Source of the DNA: JBBQIY01 sp964553035
Lineage (GTDB): Bacteria > Verrucomicrobiota > Kiritimatiellia > RFP12 > UBA3636
Length of the DNA stretch: 64,000 bases
Assembly: GCA_964553035.1 (NCBI GenBank)
Contig: CAZKJH010000001.1
Span: 9,289 to 73,288, forward strand
Reading direction: 5' to 3'
In this document: positions 24,101 through 32,769 of the stretch, one piece after another
Numbering within the stretch: position 1 is the first letter of the stretch
How the letters are laid out: each line of letters starts with the position of its first letter
The notes under the pieces: generated by a model
What the model saw: the letters and a program-made list of their open reading frames with translations, nothing else
Database searches by the model: none
Told to the model about the DNA's origin: nothing
Made by a program: the position numbers and the translations under genes

Positions 24101-25591
24101 TTAACCTTCTATATTTGCCAACATCGCGTTAACAGCGGCGGCCGCACGACGTCCCTCGCCCATAGCAAGAATAACCGTTGCGGCACCAAGAACGATGTCG
24201 CCACCAGCAAAAACGCCTGGCATTGAGGTCTCGTTCTTCTCATCTACGAGGATGCGGCCCCATTTATCCACTTGGATTTCAGGTGTCGTGGTAGCAATAA
24301 GCGGATTCGATTCGTTGCCGATCGCGATGATCACGCTGTCGACCTCGATCATGAACTCGCTGCCCTTAATCGCAACAGGGCGACGACGGCCACTGGCATC
24401 GGGCTCGCCTAGCTCATAACGGATGCACTCGATCCCCGTCACCACATCCTGATCATCTCCTAAAATCCTGACGGCATTCTGGAGTAATCTGAACTCAACG
24501 CCTTCTTCCTTGGCATGATGAACTTCCTCCAAACGGGCGGGCATTTCAGCCTCCGTACGACGGTAAATGAGATAAACCTTCTCTGCTCCGAGACGGCGTG
24601 CCGTGCGAGCTGCGTCCATGGCTACGTTGCCACCGCCGAGAACGGCAACACGCTTGCCGCGATAAATCGGCGTGTCGGCACGATCCGTGTCATACGCCTT
24701 CATCAGGTTGGCGCGCGTCAGATACTCATTGGCAGAGAACACGCCAACGAAACTTTCGCCAGGAATATCCATGAACGTCGGAAGTCCTGCACCGGTACCA
24801 ACAAACATGGCGGAATAACCATCAAGCTCCAATAGCTTCTTCAAAGGACGGGAACGTCCAACGACGAAATTCGTACGAATCTCGACACCCATTTCGCGGA
24901 GCGTGTCGATTTCTGCTTCCACAATATCCTTCGGCAGACGAAACTCAGGAATGCCGTACATCAAAACACCGCCTGGCTTCTGGAAGGCTTCGAATAACGT
25001 GACCTCATGCCCTTCGCGGCGCACATCCACAGCGAAGGTGATTGAGGCGGGTCCCCCACCGACAACGGCAACCTTCTTACCCGTTGCCGGCTTCACGGCA
25101 AGCGGAACGGACTTTCCGGATTCACGCTCAAGATCAGCAGCATAACGCTCCAAGCGTCCGATGGCGACGCCCTCTTCCACGTTCTTCTTGATCTTGCCCA
25201 GCGTGCAGTGCAACATACACTGCACCTCTTGCGGACAGACTCGCCCACAGACAGCCGGAAGTAAACTATTCTTTTTAATAATGGCAATCGCATCGGCATC
25301 GCGAGCCTCCGCAATGGCCTTAATAAAGCCCGGGATATCGATCGCCACAGGACACCCTGCCACGCAGGGCTGGTTCGTACACTGCAGGCAGCGCATCGCC
25401 TCAACGCGAGCCATGGCCTGCGTATAGCCCAACGCCACTTCGTTCGTATTGCACACACGAGCCGCAGCGCTTTGCGTGGGCATTTCCTGCTGCGGAATGG
25501 CAATGCGATCCTTCGGCATGAGCTTTTCCTTCGCCATCACCTCAAAGAGAATTTCGACAGCCTTCGCATTGAGTGCCTCTTTTGAAATCAT
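24101..25591 (-). CDS. NADPH-dependent ferredoxin/glutamate synthase-type flavoprotein, large subunit (NfnB/SudA-like)
   Basis: 496 aa from ATG 25591; this start overlaps the upstream gene stop as ATGA. N-terminal [4Fe-4S] Cys clusters are visible: CLQCTNQPCVAGCP and CGRVCPQEVQCMLHC. Two Rossmann motifs follow: KVAVVGGGPASITFAVD for FAD and RVAVLGGGNVAMDAART for NAD(P)H, and near the C-terminus FAGGDIVLGAATVI. This layout matches GltD-like subunits and NfnB/SudA. With the FNR-like partner next to it, an electron-bifurcating NADH-dependent ferredoxin:NADP+ oxidoreductase (NfnAB) or sulfide dehydrogenase is likely. No glutamate synthase large subunit is nearby. Confidence 0.85.
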   Translation of the reverse strand: MISKEALNAKAVEILFEVMAKEKLMPKDRIAIPQQEMPTQSAAARVCNTNEVALGYTQAMARVEAMRCLQCTNQPCVAGCPVAIDIPGFIKAIAEARDADAIAIIKKNSLLPAVCGRVCPQEVQCMLHCTLGKIKKNVEEGVAIGRLERYAADLERESGKSVPLAVKPATGKKVAVVGGGPASITFAVDVRREGHEVTLFEAFQKPGGVLMYGIPEFRLPKDIVEAEIDTLREMGVEIRTNFVVGRSRPLKKLLELDGYSAMFVGTGAGLPTFMDIPGESFVGVFSANEYLTRANLMKAYDTDRADTPIYRGKRVAVLGGGNVAMDAARTARRLGAEKVYLIYRRTEAEMPARLEEVHHAKEEGVEFRLLQNAVRILGDDQDVVTGIECIRYELGEPDASGRRRPVAIKGSEFMIEVDSVIIAIGNESNPLIATTTPEIQVDKWGRILVDEKNETSMPGVFAGGDIVLGAATVILAMGEGRRAAAAVNAMLANIEG

Positions 25592-26463
25592 GACTTCTTC
25601 TCCAACTCTTGAGCCGCCTTGTCGAGATTGCAAACATGAGGTGCATGGAAGGACTCGTGCGCCTTCGTCTCCGCCCCCTTATAAGCTTTCATCCGCTTCA
25701 TCATGTTATCAAAATCTACCTTATGTCCGTCGAACTCGGGACCATCAACGCAAACAAACTTCGTTTCGTCGCCAACGGTCACACGACACCCACCGCACAT
25801 CCCCGTTCCATCAACCATGATGGTATTCAGCGAAACTACGGTCGAAATGCCGAAGGGTCTTGTTGTTTCAGCGCAAAATTTCATCATGATGGGAGGCCCA
25901 ATCGCAACCACCTGATTCGGAGGCGTACTGGATGCGCACATTTCCTTGAGCGGAACCGTCACGAGATCCTTACGACCATACGAACCGTCATCCGTGCAAA
26001 TCACGACCTCGTCGGCCACCGTGCGCATCTCCTTTTCGAAAATGACAAGATCCTTGTTGCGAGCACCGATGATCACGGTCACGTGATTGCCGGCAACCTT
26101 TTGCGCTTCGACGATCGGAAAGAGAGGCGCGACGCCGATGCCGCCACCAACCGCAACGACGCGACCGACCTTACCAACATGCGTGGGTCGCCCCAGCGGT
26201 CCGAGAACAGCCGCCACATGATCGCCGACACCGAGAGCGGCGAGCTTATGCGTCGTGGCACCAACCGTCTGAAAAACGATCGTAATAGTCCCTGTTTCCT
26301 TATTCGCATTGGCAATGGTCAGAGGAATCCTCTCGCCAAAATTTTCATCGACTTGGAGGATGATGAACTGCCCTGCCTTGCGTTCCTCGGCAATATGAGG
26401 AACGGCGATCACCATCTGCCATACCTCGTTAGAAAGTTGTCTTTTCTCTAGAATTTTGTTCAT
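25588..26463 (-). CDS. Ferredoxin-NADP reductase-type subunit with [2Fe-2S] cluster (NfnA/SudB-like)
   Basis: 291 aa. N-terminal FAD domain (ERIPLTIANANKETGTI), NAD-binding region GRVVAVGGGIGVAPLFP, and a C-terminal Cys set MCGGCRVTVGD...FVCVDGPEFDG (CxxC-x11-C) typical of the 2Fe-2S cluster of dihydroorotate dehydrogenase electron-transfer and NfnA subunits. Ends 4 bp into the start of the partner gene (ATGA overlap), so the two are co-translated. Together they probably form NfnAB, moving electrons between ferredoxin, NADH and NADPH. Confidence 0.87.
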   Translation of the reverse strand: MNKILEKRQLSNEVWQMVIAVPHIAEERKAGQFIILQVDENFGERIPLTIANANKETGTITIVFQTVGATTHKLAALGVGDHVAAVLGPLGRPTHVGKVGRVVAVGGGIGVAPLFPIVEAQKVAGNHVTVIIGARNKDLVIFEKEMRTVADEVVICTDDGSYGRKDLVTVPLKEMCASSTPPNQVVAIGPPIMMKFCAETTRPFGISTVVSLNTIMVDGTGMCGGCRVTVGDETKFVCVDGPEFDGHKVDFDNMMKRMKAYKGAETKAHESFHAPHVCNLDKAAQELEKKS

Positions 26464-26482
26464 TTTCCTAATGTCTGAAGAA

Positions 26483-26499
26483 CGCGTGTTTTACACGCG
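26483..26499 (-). terminator. Hairpin between the NifU-like gene and nfnA
   Basis: On the minus strand CGCGTGT-AAA-ACACGCG is a perfect 7-bp stem with a 3-nt loop followed by TTCTT. It follows the NifU-like stop by about 50 bp and precedes the NfnA start by about 20 bp. It could be a weak terminator or an operator for nfnAB. Confidence 0.4.
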
Positions 26500-26549
26500 G
26501 TCTAATTTCTCATACTATCATGCAGGAGCAATCCTGAGGAAGCGGCAAA

Positions 26550-26771
26550 CTAAACCACGCGTTCAACCGTGATTTCGGGATCGATTTCAGTCTTAAGCGA
26601 CTCTTCAATATAGCCCTTGAGTGTGGACACCGCATGAGGGCATGAGCCACAAGCGCCTCGAAGCCTTAGCATAACGGTCTTGCCTGCAATCTCAACGATT
26701 TCACAATCGCCACCATCGCTCTGAAGCATTTTTCGTAGAAATTCAACCTTTGCTCTAATTTTCTCTTCCAC
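26550..26771 (-). CDS. NifU-like C-terminal domain protein (Fe-S scaffold type)
   Basis: 73 aa, the length of a stand-alone NifU/Nfu C-terminal domain. The CxxC is at GACGSCPHAVSTLKGYIE, with hydrophobic core residues as in Nfu. Such domains carry a labile [4Fe-4S] cluster to target proteins. The nearby Fe-S flavoprotein genes are reasonable clients. Confidence 0.88.
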   Translation of the reverse strand: MEEKIRAKVEFLRKMLQSDGGDCEIVEIAGKTVMLRLRGACGSCPHAVSTLKGYIEESLKTEIDPEITVERVV

Positions 26772-26866
26772 TTTCTAAAAACTCCCCTGAGAGGCCGTGT
26801 GGCCTAGGTTTTGAAAACATTCTAAAGCAGACACCCGATTCTGCAACTACGGCTGGAAAAGGTTGG

Positions 26867-26937
26867 AGCGGGCGATGGGAATCGAACCCACGTATGAAGC
26901 TTGGGAAGCTTCCATTCTGCCATTGAATTACGCCCGC
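26867..26937 (-). tRNA. tRNA-Gly (anticodon CCC)
   Basis: 71-nt cloverleaf on the minus strand without encoded CCA. The acceptor pair GCGGGCG/CGCCCGC is perfect. D-stem ATTC/GAAT, anticodon stem GAAGC/GCTTC with loop TTCCCAA (anticodon CCC, reads GGG), T-arm GTGGG-TTCGATT-CCCAT, discriminator U. Preceded by a strong promoter at 26963-26992. Confidence 0.95.
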
Positions 26938-26962
26938 ACGGATGCGTCTTTATGAGTGTCCT

Positions 26963-26992
26963 ATTTTATGAAATAGCACTGCTTGCTGTCAA
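26963..26992 (-). promoter_or_regulatory. Sigma-70-type promoter for tRNA-Gly
   Basis: On the minus strand a perfect TTGACA (26987-26992) and TAAAAT (26963-26968) are separated by 18 bp. The predicted start lies about 20 bp before the mature tRNA 5' end. Confidence 0.75.
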
Positions 26993-27100
26993 GTGACAAA
27001 ATTTGAAAATCTTGATCTACCCAACAGACCGCCTTTATGCTAAAATCTATTTCGTGAAACCCGTGCAATAGTGCCTCTGGTTTCTAAGTGGAGATGTCTC

Positions 27101-28522
27101 ATGATCGATCTATCTGAACTCGACGCGGTTTGGTTCTCTAAGCTCAATGCGATGATGGTCGGAGAGCCAGGGAGCATACCCAACACCCACGAATGGCACT
27201 GGACGGAGCGCCATCTTCATTGTTTATGGTCCGATGACAAGCTTCGTCCCAAAAAACTCCTCACGGCGAAAGGCGAACACGTACAAGTGATTGACGCCGG
27301 CCGGTGGAACTTGGAGGCTGGACCTGATTTTCTCAATGCCATCCTCGTCGTTGGAAATCGAACGCTTAAAGGCGATGTAGAGATCCATATCAGGGCCGCA
27401 GACTGGAATGCCCACCATCATACCAACGATCCTCGCTATGCAAACGTCATGTTGCATGTGACGTGGTTTCCATCCCAAACGAACCTTTTGGCACCACACA
27501 TTCTCTCCGTCGCCTTGCGCGATTCCGTGCTGTCCATGCGCCGCTTTTCGTTCGATTCAATCGACTTGTCCGCGTATCCACACGCAACACTCCCCGCAAC
27601 ACCCCGCCCCTGTGGGGAACGCCTTGCAGAAGCGTCGCCGTCCGACATTCGGTCGCTTCTGGAAAGTGCTGGCATGAGCCGCCTGCGTCGCAAAGCTCTC
27701 CGTATGGCCTTACGTCTACAGGTGTCGGGAAGCCGTTACCAAGTTTTTTACGAAGAGTTCATGGCTGCGCTTGGGTACAAACCCAATGCCGATGGTATGA
27801 GAACCGTTGCGGAACTCATGCCCGTCGAACAGCTCTGTGAATCAACCGATTTCATGTCACGCTATGCCACTCTTCTGGGTATTGCCGGTATGCTCCCACA
27901 ACACGCCGCTAAAAAGATTGATCGCCACGCCGACAAAACACGCAAGCTGTGGGATATCGCGTGGAAGCTGGGCGTTGCGGATTCACCTGACCGGCCCCAT
28001 TGGAATCTCGGCGGCACGCGACCCATCAACCACCCACGCCAACGACTGGCCACGGTCGCTATTCTTTTCCACAGCCCGACTGCACTTCTCGACCAGCTCT
28101 CAGCGATTCCTCAACCCGATGGCAAGACGTGGGCTAAGGAAGCCACCGATGCAATCCAATCTCCTCTCGAAACCGCCCGAACAAGCCTCGGAGCCGGGTT
28201 TAAGGAGTACTTAAAAATCGGCGAACAAAGAATTAACACGATCCTGACCAACGTGGTGGTTCCACTTTTGTCTGTTGAAAATCGACTTGATCCCGCACTT
28301 TACCGCGCCATTCCCGGCGAGGCGGCAAACGAGCAAACCACCGAAGCCGCATTCCGCCTGCTCGGGCGCGACCACAATCCGGCAATCTATCGCTCAAGCG
28401 GACTGCGGATGCAAGGCCTTCTAGAAATTTGGAACGGCTTTTGTCTCTCCACGAAATCCCAGTGCGCAGACTGTCCGCTGGCCGAGGCCATTCGAACGTC
28501 CGTAAAAAAAGGTGCCGATTAG
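27101..28522 (+). CDS. DUF2851 family protein
   Basis: 473 aa from ATG 27101, chosen because GGAG lies 8 bases upstream. A GTG at 27071 is also in frame. The family signature is clear: GPDFLNAILVVGN, then KGDVEIHIRAADWNAHHH, then DPRYANVMLHV. DUF2851 proteins are cytoplasmic and of unknown function. The last residues, CADCPLAEAIRTSVKK, hold a Cys pair near the end (KSQCADCPL). Its stop is directly followed by the transglycosylase gene. Confidence 0.85.
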   Translation: MIDLSELDAVWFSKLNAMMVGEPGSIPNTHEWHWTERHLHCLWSDDKLRPKKLLTAKGEHVQVIDAGRWNLEAGPDFLNAILVVGNRTLKGDVEIHIRAADWNAHHHTNDPRYANVMLHVTWFPSQTNLLAPHILSVALRDSVLSMRRFSFDSIDLSAYPHATLPATPRPCGERLAEASPSDIRSLLESAGMSRLRRKALRMALRLQVSGSRYQVFYEEFMAALGYKPNADGMRTVAELMPVEQLCESTDFMSRYATLLGIAGMLPQHAAKKIDRHADKTRKLWDIAWKLGVADSPDRPHWNLGGTRPINHPRQRLATVAILFHSPTALLDQLSAIPQPDGKTWAKEATDAIQSPLETARTSLGAGFKEYLKIGEQRINTILTNVVVPLLSVENRLDPALYRAIPGEAANEQTTEAAFRLLGRDHNPAIYRSSGLRMQGLLEIWNGFCLSTKSQCADCPLAEAIRTSVKKGAD

Positions 28523-29677
28523 ATGCGTCCTGCTATAAAAATATCACACCGGATTATTCGGGCCTTAACGCTAATAGTCCTCTTGAGTCTCTGTGGATGC
28601 ATTTCCTTCGATAAAAATGGAAACATGTTTTTCGATTCCCCGAATTTTTCCTCCGGAACAGCGCTTGTCGACGATCTGAAGAACCGAATTGTGAACCATG
28701 ACGGAGCCGCTATGCGAGAATTCGCCATGAAAGAATTCAACGCCTTGCACAGTAATGACCCGAACGATCTCGATCGACTTCAGGAATGCATCGTCGCCAT
28801 CAAGCAACACGCACCGAATCTGCCAGGCATTAAGGAATACGCATCATGGCTCGATGCAAGGATGGCCTACTTCGAGGCGGCTGAAGATGCCAAACACGCC
28901 GCCGAGGCAGAACTCAAAGCTGCGCAATACGCAAAAGCGCACGCACCAATCATCCGGCCAGAGCCGAAGCGGCTAGAACTGAAGCCGTCGTCTCATGCCA
29001 CGACCGTCACGGTAATTGAAAATGAACCCTTCAACATCGACTCACTACCCGTCCTCCCACCAACGTATCGATCTGTGTCAAAACTGCCGACCCAAAAGAC
29101 TGTAAAGGCGACAGAAACTCATGCTCCTAAAAATAAAGGCCCAAACACGCAACCTGATGCCTTGCGGGGCCGAGCCTATTGGCAAAAGGCGGTTGGCAAG
29201 CATCGGCGCCCTGCCAATGCTGATACCATACTCCCCCGCATTAAACCGGCATTCAAAGCCGCAGGTCTTCCCGAAGCACTCGTGTGGATGGCGGAAGTTG
29301 AATCCTCCATGGATCCAGCCGCCCGAAGTCCCGTTGGTGCCGCCGGACTCTTCCAGCTCATGCCGCGTACGGCGCAATCGCTCGGACTCAAACTCTCGCC
29401 GCAAGATCAACGTCTCATTCCCGAACACAACGCCAAAGCCGCTGCAAAATATTTGAAGGCACTTCACAAACGCTTCGGCTCATGGCCACTGGCACTGGCG
29501 GCCTACAACGCAGGCGAAGGGCGAATCTCTTCACTCTGCAAAAAACATAACACCAAGCGTTTCGACGATATTGCCAATGCACTCCCCAACGAAACCCAGA
29601 TGTACGTCCCGCGCGTACTAGAAACCATCCGCCAAAGGACGGGTGTCGATCCCGACACTCTGCCACCACCATCGTAA
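28523..29677 (+). CDS. Lytic transglycosylase lipoprotein (SLT domain, MltD/MltC-like)
   Basis: 384 aa, start adjacent to the DUF2851 stop. Lipoprotein signal with lipobox LSLCGC near residue 24-29. A Lys/Glu/Ala-rich linker comes next, then the SLT domain: catalytic-type Glu260 in MAEVESSMDP, then SPVGAAGLFQLMPRTAQ and LALAAYNAGEGRI. It cleaves peptidoglycan glycan strands to 1,6-anhydroMurNAc products, from the periplasmic face of the outer membrane. No LysM domain is visible, unlike MltD. Confidence 0.88.
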   Translation: MRPAIKISHRIIRALTLIVLLSLCGCISFDKNGNMFFDSPNFSSGTALVDDLKNRIVNHDGAAMREFAMKEFNALHSNDPNDLDRLQECIVAIKQHAPNLPGIKEYASWLDARMAYFEAAEDAKHAAEAELKAAQYAKAHAPIIRPEPKRLELKPSSHATTVTVIENEPFNIDSLPVLPPTYRSVSKLPTQKTVKATETHAPKNKGPNTQPDALRGRAYWQKAVGKHRRPANADTILPRIKPAFKAAGLPEALVWMAEVESSMDPAARSPVGAAGLFQLMPRTAQSLGLKLSPQDQRLIPEHNAKAAAKYLKALHKRFGSWPLALAAYNAGEGRISSLCKKHNTKRFDDIANALPNETQMYVPRVLETIRQRTGVDPDTLPPPS

Positions 29678-29681
29678 AGAA

Positions 29682-29706
29682 TGCGATTCGACAGAGTCGA
29701 ATCGCA
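29682..29706. repeat. Perfect 11-bp stem inverted repeat after the transglycosylase gene
   Basis: TGCGATTCGAC-AGA-GTCGAATCGCA; 4 bp after the stop codon. No T-run follows directly. It may act as an attenuator, a 3' stabiliser or an imperfect terminator. The next 60 bp hold another hairpin, AACCAG-TCT-CTGGTT near 29748. Confidence 0.6.
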
Positions 29707-29868
29707 CAAGGAATAGGGCTCGCTTTGCAAGTTTTACTCTCTTTCTTTAACCAGTCTCTGGTTGAAGACCTTTTAGTCTTTATACGACAAGATGCATTTG
29801 GTAGAATGCACGCTAAAAATCAGTCGGGAACGTTGTGTGCCCGAGTCGAAATTTGGAGCGTTCCCACT

Positions 29869-30747
29869 TTGAAAAAACCATTTGTTGCCCTGACTCTTGC
29901 CCTACTCGCCATGTCCGTCTGCGCCCAAGACGCAATCATCGCACCCGTCCCCCTGAATGACGTGCTCGCAACAAAACCGCAAGGTATTAAGTACGAAGCC
30001 GAATCCCTGTTTGACTCTACCGCCACCGCAGCGGAAGCAGAGCCAATCTCAGGGGCGTGGCTTCTCGCCGAATGCGCCTCACGGATGCCGCTTGAACCCC
30101 TTTCCATGACCGGCACGCTAACCATGCGCAAGGTCTACGGCGTAGAGCTTAGAAAATATAACTACGTCGTCGCCATCCATTGGGGTGCTGCGGAGCCGAG
30201 AGCAACCTACGAAATTCTCACCACCAACAACGAACGACTCGAAACCGTTGTTGCCGTTAGAAAACCAGAGGGAGCACTCGAGCTCTCACGCTTTGAGGGA
30301 AAAGACCGTCGCCCAACAGAAGCCCCCGCCATCAATGCCACCGTTCGGGGAACCGACATCACGTGGCTCGATATTACGCTGGACTTCGTCTGGTGGCAGA
30401 ATCCTATTTTATCCGGAACCGGCAAAGTCAAAGGCAGACTCTGCGATATCCTCGAAGTCGAACCAGCAGCACCGATGGAAAATTGTGCAAAGGTCAGACT
30501 CTGGATCGACCGGGAGCAAAAACTCGTGATGCAAGCCGCTCAGGTCGATGAAAAGGGACGCGAAGTACGCAAGATGTGGGTTCGCGCCGTCCAGAAAATC
30601 GACACGCGTTGGGTGCTCAAAGATATCGAAGTAGAAACCCTCGGCTCTGGTCACCGCACCCGCCTCCATGTTGAAGACGTGCAAAGCGGCGAAGCCGCTA
30701 CCGACACTGACAAACAAGGACAGACAAAGACAAACAAGGACGATTAG
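29869..30747 (+). CDS. Exported LolA-like outer-membrane lipoprotein-sorting protein
   Basis: About 292 aa from TTG 29869, chosen because the signal peptide starts there (KKPFVALTLALLAMSVCAQ) and GGAG lies 10 bases upstream. A longer frame is open to 29725. The mature part has the LolA/LolB-type beta fold region, for example LTMRKVYGVELRKYNYVVAIHWG and AKVRLWIDREQKLVMQAAQVDEKG, with WVLKDIEVETLGSGHRTRLHV near the end, a signature of the COG2834/DUF4292-type group. Probably periplasmic and lipid-binding. Precise substrate unknown. Confidence 0.75.
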   Translation: MKKPFVALTLALLAMSVCAQDAIIAPVPLNDVLATKPQGIKYEAESLFDSTATAAEAEPISGAWLLAECASRMPLEPLSMTGTLTMRKVYGVELRKYNYVVAIHWGAAEPRATYEILTTNNERLETVVAVRKPEGALELSRFEGKDRRPTEAPAINATVRGTDITWLDITLDFVWWQNPILSGTGKVKGRLCDILEVEPAAPMENCAKVRLWIDREQKLVMQAAQVDEKGREVRKMWVRAVQKIDTRWVLKDIEVETLGSGHRTRLHVEDVQSGEAATDTDKQGQTKTNKDD

Positions 30748-30781
30748 CATCTCAAACCCACTCTCCACGATCAAGCATATC

Positions 30782-30813
30782 AATTCGTAATTCCTAATTC
30801 CTAATTCGTAATT
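30782..30813. repeat. AATTC(G/C)TAATTC tract
   Basis: A short AT-rich tandem array of AATTCGTAATTCCTAATT units just before the fhs gene. The related word appears at 17-71. The next word, AATCTTGTAATCCTGTCT (30822-30839), recurs at 41532-41549 with one mismatch. These look like dispersed intergenic words. Confidence 0.55.
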
Positions 30814-30849
30814 TTCCACTCAATCTTGTAATCCTGTCTGAAAAACCTT

Positions 30850-32619
30850 ATGAAAATAGATCCAACTAAAATGTCCGATTGGCAAATTGCCGAAGCCGCA
30901 GAAAACAACCTGACACCCATAGCCGAAATTGCACGTTCATTGGGAATTCAAGACGATGAACTCTCGCAGTACGGCACGTTCTACGGCAAGATCGACGCGG
31001 GTAGAATTTTAGGCCGACTCGATCGACCCGGTGTCCGACATGCCAAATATATCAACGTAACCGCTATCAATCCCACTCCGCTGGGCGAAGGTAAAACCAC
31101 GACAACCATGGGTCTCGTTGAAGGTCTCGGCAAACTGGGACTTAATCCTATCGCCACCATCCGCCAACCGAGCGGAGGTCCGACCTTCAACATCAAGGGC
31201 TCCGCATCCGGCGGCGGTTTGGCCCAGTGCCTCCCTCTCTCACCGCTTTCGCTGGGACTTACCGGCGACATCGACGCGATCACCAACGCCAACAATCTCT
31301 GCATGACAGCACTAACCGCACGGATGCAGCATGAGCAGAATTATGATGACGCACGCCTCGCCAAAAGCAACCTGACCCGCCTCGACATCGATCCCACCCA
31401 GATCAACATGCGCTGGGCCATCGATTTCTGCGCACAGTCCCTCCGCAATATCACCATCGGCAAGGGCGGCAAACTCGATGGCTACGAAATGGACTCCGGC
31501 TTCTACATCACCGTCGCCAGCGAAGTCATGGCCATCCTCGCCGTTTCACGCGATCTCGCGGATATGCGGCAACGCATGGGAAAAATCGTCGTTGCCTGGT
31601 CACGGTCTGGTAAACCGGTGACAACGCGTGACCTCGAGGTCGATGGTTCCATGACCGCTTGGATGCTCAGAGCCATCAATCCAACCCTCATGCAGACACT
31701 TGAAGGCCAGCCGGTGCTCGTTCATGCCGGTCCGTTCGCCAACATCGCCATCGGACAAAGCTCCGTCATTGCCGACCGTCTTGGCAGTCTCCTGGGCGAC
31801 TACCTCGTGACCGAAAGCGGATTCGGTGCTGACATCGGTTTTGAGAAATTCTGGAACATCAAATGCCGCACCTCGCAGATGACCCCCGACGCGGCGGTCA
31901 TCGTTGCCACGGTCCGCGCCCTGAAGTCACATGGCGGCGGACCCGCCGTAAAGCCAGGTGCAAAACTCGACGAAGCCTACACTCGCGAGAACCTCGCCCT
32001 CGTGGAAGCAGGATGCGACAACCTGCGTGCGCATATTGAAACCGTCCGAAAGGCTGGCGTCACGCCTGTCGTCTGCCTCAACGCATTCTACACCGACACC
32101 CAAGCCGAGCAGCAGATCGTCAAACGACTCGCCGATGAGACGGGCGCACTCTTTGCCGTGTCCAACCACTGGCTGAAGGGCGGCGAAGGCGCTATCGAAC
32201 TAGCTGAAGCCGTTGTCGAAGCCGCAAAGAAGCCCAACACCTTCAAATTTCTCTATTCCCTCGAGGATCCAGTCGAAACTCGAATTGAAAAGATTGCGAA
32301 AGAAGTTTATGGGGCTGACGGCGTCAGCTACTCCGAAGTTGCCACCGCAAAGCTCAAGCAGATCGTCTCCAACTCCGATGTCGCGTCCCTGCCCATCTGC
32401 ATGGCCAAAACCCAGTACTCGCTCTCGCACGATCCCCTGCTACGAAACCGCCCAAAAGGGTGGACGCTTCCCGTGCAGGATTTCCTGACCTACAGTGGTG
32501 CTGGCTTCATTGTGCCTGTTGCCGGCGACATCAAGCTGATGCCCGGAACGGCATCGGATCCCGCCTTTCGCCGCATCGATGTCGATACCGCGACTGGCAA
32601 GGTTACCGGGCTGAACTAA
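30850..32619 (+). CDS. fhs: Formate--tetrahydrofolate ligase
   Basis: 589 aa. Strong family match: NPTPLGEGKTTTTMGL (P-loop), QPSGGPTFNIKGSASGGG, GFGADIGFEKFWNIKCR, SNHWLKGGEGA, and SHDPLLRNRPKGWTLPVQD. Makes 10-formyl-THF from formate, THF and ATP, in the one-carbon and acetogenic/purine pathways. Slightly longer than the common ~557 aa. Monocistronic here; the next gene is convergent. Confidence 0.97.
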   Translation: MKIDPTKMSDWQIAEAAENNLTPIAEIARSLGIQDDELSQYGTFYGKIDAGRILGRLDRPGVRHAKYINVTAINPTPLGEGKTTTTMGLVEGLGKLGLNPIATIRQPSGGPTFNIKGSASGGGLAQCLPLSPLSLGLTGDIDAITNANNLCMTALTARMQHEQNYDDARLAKSNLTRLDIDPTQINMRWAIDFCAQSLRNITIGKGGKLDGYEMDSGFYITVASEVMAILAVSRDLADMRQRMGKIVVAWSRSGKPVTTRDLEVDGSMTAWMLRAINPTLMQTLEGQPVLVHAGPFANIAIGQSSVIADRLGSLLGDYLVTESGFGADIGFEKFWNIKCRTSQMTPDAAVIVATVRALKSHGGGPAVKPGAKLDEAYTRENLALVEAGCDNLRAHIETVRKAGVTPVVCLNAFYTDTQAEQQIVKRLADETGALFAVSNHWLKGGEGAIELAEAVVEAAKKPNTFKFLYSLEDPVETRIEKIAKEVYGADGVSYSEVATAKLKQIVSNSDVASLPICMAKTQYSLSHDPLLRNRPKGWTLPVQDFLTYSGAGFIVPVAGDIKLMPGTASDPAFRRIDVDTATGKVTGLN

Positions 32620-32626
32620 GCTCGCT

Positions 32627-32710
32627 GAATCCACGTTAAAAACTCTTGCTACAAAGTTATCAACGTAGATTATTCCGAGCCTACCGCCTCGGGGTTTCAA
32701 AATTCAAACG
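32627..32710. repeat. 84-bp dispersed intergenic element, copy A
   Basis: AATCCACGTT and AACGTAGATT form imperfect inverted ends of a hairpin at 32628-32671, followed by the shared tail CTCGGGGTTTC. A second copy in the same orientation lies at 35307-35390. About three quarters of positions agree by eye. Confidence 0.75.
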
Positions 32711-32769
32711 AAAACAAATAATACGAGTTTGATGGCTCTGATCGAAAAGGGGCGGAGCCGTTTTACCTG

